Below, in pieces: positions 61,749 to 64,000 of a stretch of 64,000 nucleotides of DNA. This DNA comes from Erpobdella octoculata (taxonomy: Eukaryota; Annelida; Clitellata; Hirudinida; Erpobdellidae). The stretch is taken from positions 18,178,477-18,242,476 of the forward strand of contig OZ022242.1 of the NCBI GenBank assembly GCA_963978895.1, written 5' to 3'. The number at the start of each line of letters is the position of its first letter. Within the stretch, counting starts at the first letter, position 1. The notes under the pieces were generated by a model that was given only the letters and a program-made list of their open reading frames with translations, was not told the DNA's origin and searched no databases. The translations under genes and the position numbers were made by a program.

Positions 61749-61915
61749 CCCGCTCGCTCACCCGCTCCGCTCTGCTCATTTTGTGACGGATTTCAAAAAA
61801 AATTTCTCTATATTTGATTCCCCTTGACTCTCAAGGTTGTGTGAAAATTTCATTACGATCGGATGAATGGTGTAGCAATGCATAAATAACATACCTATAT
61901 ACATACATACATACA

Positions 61916-61949
<34 letters not shown>

Positions 61950-61970
61950 CATACATATATACAAACATTC

Positions 61971-62020
<50 letters not shown>
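60690..62020 (-). mobile_element. Helitron, minus strand, both ends present, swollen by (CATA)n
   Basis: The 5' end lies at the (TA)n tract ending 62020, followed on the minus strand by ATGAATGTTTGTATATATG, the CCGATCGTAATGAAATTTTC block (about 61862-61843) and GCAGAGCGGAGCGGGTGAGC (61776-61750). The 3' end is the inverted hairpin ACCCGGCGTTGCCCGGGG and CTAG at 60690-60693. The interior has long TATG arrays, two copies of a 'GTGCCGA(T/A)ATATTG(T/C)AAAAAACAC' segment (61172 and 61579) and a poly(T)-bounded retroposon tail. Confidence 0.75.
61349..61548 (-). mobile_element. retroposon 3' end with poly(A) inside the Helitron
   Basis: 33 T residues (61349-61381) are a poly(A) tail on the minus strand, preceded there by 'CCCAAGCCTGGAGAAAGGAG' and 'AAGTACTTAAGTGCTTCCC'. 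This looks like a LINE 3' UTR. 5' truncated; no coding sequence. Confidence 0.6.
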
Positions 62021-62022
<2 letters not shown>

Positions 62023-64000
62023 CATATGTATGGATGTGTTTACATGTTTTTCTCTCCATTTCTTTCCCATCATTCGATCGTATTTCATCAACCCTGTCAT
62101 CATTATAGAACTTCCATTTCACTCCTTCCTCCAGGACAGAATGAACTGCGAGGTGAGATGAGTATGACTATTGCAAATCATAAATATGAATTGCCATTCC
62201 CTCATACTTGTCTCACCATTATACGTAGATTTGTCTGTCTGAATTTCCGATTTATGCGCCATCAGCAACTGCTTTTCATTTATAACAACGGTAGCCTTAA
62301 TGATAGTTGTTATAGCGGTCAGGATGATGGTAATGGTGATGATGGCAAATATGGTTGCATTGATAATATAGCCTATGAGTGGTGATGTAGTGCGTTTTTT
62401 CACCTCATCATTCACATCTTTATTACATTGAAAAACTTAGCTTATAAGTAAATAGGATTTACATACTGCCGTAGTAAGGCATCTTTGGCCAACCACCGTT
62501 GTGCTGCAGAATAGGGCTCTTCTGATTGTGATAAAAGGGCAAGGCAGGACTGGCGACTAAGTCGGCGGCTTAGGGGTCTAGTGATACTGACGACAGTGGC
62601 GGCTGTCAACCTCTGTATTAATTGGACAATTTCGGCATATTTCGCAGATCATTTTGTCACCGACGAAAGCAAATTCCATGAATTTTTGCTTTTGAACTGT
62701 AAGGTTTATATATCATGAGACGCGATCTCCTGCGTTTCATTTCTTTCAAACAGAATTAAAATGCTACGTGCATACTAGGATTAGGAACCGGATTTTTATT
62801 GTGCTTTGGAGTAGGTTGGGAAAGCACCAATTGTTCTAAACAGGGATGGATCCTGGTACTGGAGGGGTGCATCTCCCACCAGATTATGAACCAAAAATTG
62901 TTTAGAATTTTTTTCGAAAATGACCATAGCCCTCGAACATGTTTTGGAAAAAAGTACCTACTCTTACCCTATCCCGGTATCAAGAGTGTTTGGAGGAGAA
63001 CGTGTGAGAGTCTTCGAAAAAAGTCTGTTTGTTTTTGTAAATGTTTTGATAAGTACATACGACTACCCCCCCCCCCCAACGTCGGGGTGTCTGCTTAAAA
63101 CTTGTCGCTTTCTATGACGATTATTATGATGCTTGTGATGATGCTGTTGGTGGCGATGATAGTGATAATGATAATTAAAGGTGGTAGTATAAAAAAACGT
63201 GGTAAAATGACAGCAAGCTTTTTTCATTTTTATTACTTTGTTTTTCACAATTTAATATTTTCGTCATTGCATCTAATTATCATGAATTATTTGCATTATC
63301 TATGCCTTTTCTTATTAATAATTCAAGTGCATGTCTCAGCTTGAATTTTTAAGACTGGGAATATTTGTGTGAAGGTGTGCATGTGTGTCTCTGGGTAGAG
63401 AAAAGATAAAGTTACGGGAAAGAAAGAGAAAAAAGAGGAAAAAATGTTCACGAAGCATTTATGTTGTGGCAGATGACAATTATATGAAAATATAATAGCG
63501 TTATTTTTAATGATGAAACAAATGTTTTAAATTACAGAAATGTGTCTCTTATTCATATGCCTTTTTTTCTTTCTTTATTTCTTACTTCGTGTTTCTTCCC
63601 TTCTTTCTTGTATTTTTGGATCAGACCCTCACTTTGTTATTTAACTTTCAGCTGATTTATAATACCATTATATTGTTAAGGATGATGATGGTGGTTGTAG
63701 TTATAGAGGAGTGGACGATTACAAGGACGAACGTCTTCCAATGTGTTATGCTTTGCTCAGCGGCCCCCAAAATCCGTTTCATATTTGTGCCTATGGGTTG
63801 GAGGATTATGTTTGTTTGGTCGTTTGATTGTCCGGTACTTTGTTTGCCTGTCTTTTATTATTGATGGTAATTACTTTTGTCGTATATTCTTATGTCCTGC
63901 AAATGTCTTCTGTCGCTGTTTCCATCTTTATCTTTCTGTCTGCTTAAGCCAGGGCTAAATGAGAATCCAAGCATACCGTACCCTTTTTTTTTTTTTTTTT
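62021..64000. other. no gene recognised; stray TE ends
   Basis: 62565-62582 is a lone GGCGGCTTAGGGGTCTAG end of the hAT family seen at 39414. 62841 starts CAGGGATGGATCCTGG, a possible TE terminus without partner. Open stretches here show no recognisable motif, and I could not place further copy 2 exons. Confidence 0.4.

Noticed and set aside
62026..63958. Several 60-120-codon frames at the right edge
   Set aside because: None shows a family motif, start context or homology to the missing RhoGAP exons; base composition is intronic.

Overview
The window looks like AT-rich nuclear DNA from an invertebrate animal. The evidence is many small phase-consistent exons with GT-AG introns of 0.1 to 10 kb, abundant microsatellites, and a dense mix of Helitrons, hAT, MULE-like and pogo-like DNA transposons, a Copia element, LINE 3' ends and tRNA-derived SINEs. 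I cannot name the phylum from this sequence.

Two host genes carry the biology. Both are on the + strand in tandem and encode OCRL/INPP5B-type inositol polyphosphate 5-phosphatases (PH - 5-phosphatase - ASH - RhoGAP-like). Copy 1 enters from the left already inside the 5-phosphatase domain (first visible exon 480-587) and ends at a stop at 31926-31928, followed by AATAAA signals. Copy 2 starts at an ATG at 36955 and runs to at least 54829, at the start of its RhoGAP-like domain; its last exons lie beyond what I can recognise. From the GNKGG exon to the end of the ASH domain the copies share every intron position and phase, and seven of ten exon lengths are identical (108, 71, 112, 136, 111, 69 and 57 nt). 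Their proteins have diverged widely, so this looks like an old tandem duplication. Copy 1 has lost the conserved Asn of the GNKGG motif. Copy 2 keeps that motif but has changed the end of the SHLAAH motif.

Almost everything else is transposon sequence in the introns or in the roughly 5-kb intergenic gap. Layout: 1-480, intron with decayed repeats; 588-4079, a Helitron cluster (including a head-to-head pair) and two abutting hAT MITEs; 4796-11416, a pogo-like transposon that received a complete 4.5-kb Copia element (5036-9580); 12086-13052, a hAT remnant; 13734-18729, end of the copy 1 phosphatase domain; 19198-21883, a MULE-like element with a second TIR element and a Helitron tail inside it; 21995-23070, ASH domain and start of the RhoGAP-like domain; 23222-25508, a hAT within a hAT; 25611-31928, rest of the RhoGAP-like domain with a SINE and another hAT in the last intron; 33354-36072, a 2.7-kb TIR element with an 8-bp target duplication; 36091-36640, a Helitron; 36955-45661, PH domain, linker and phosphatase start of copy 2, with two hAT remnants; 49388-54829, phosphatase, ASH and RhoGAP start; 54830-64000, SINE, hAT, Helitrons and unassigned AT-rich DNA.

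The strongest non-routine observations are: a fourfold duplicated, frame-preserving 5' splice site right after the first visible copy 1 exon; the Copia-in-pogo-in-intron nest with intact LTRs; a Helitron family whose 5' ends are the (TA)n tracts and whose 18-bp minisatellites create fake Arg/Ser/Glu-rich reading frames; and a 42-bp near-perfect palindrome inserted in one copy of a dispersed repeat. I found no bacterial-type operon, CRISPR array or clearly new multi-gene system.
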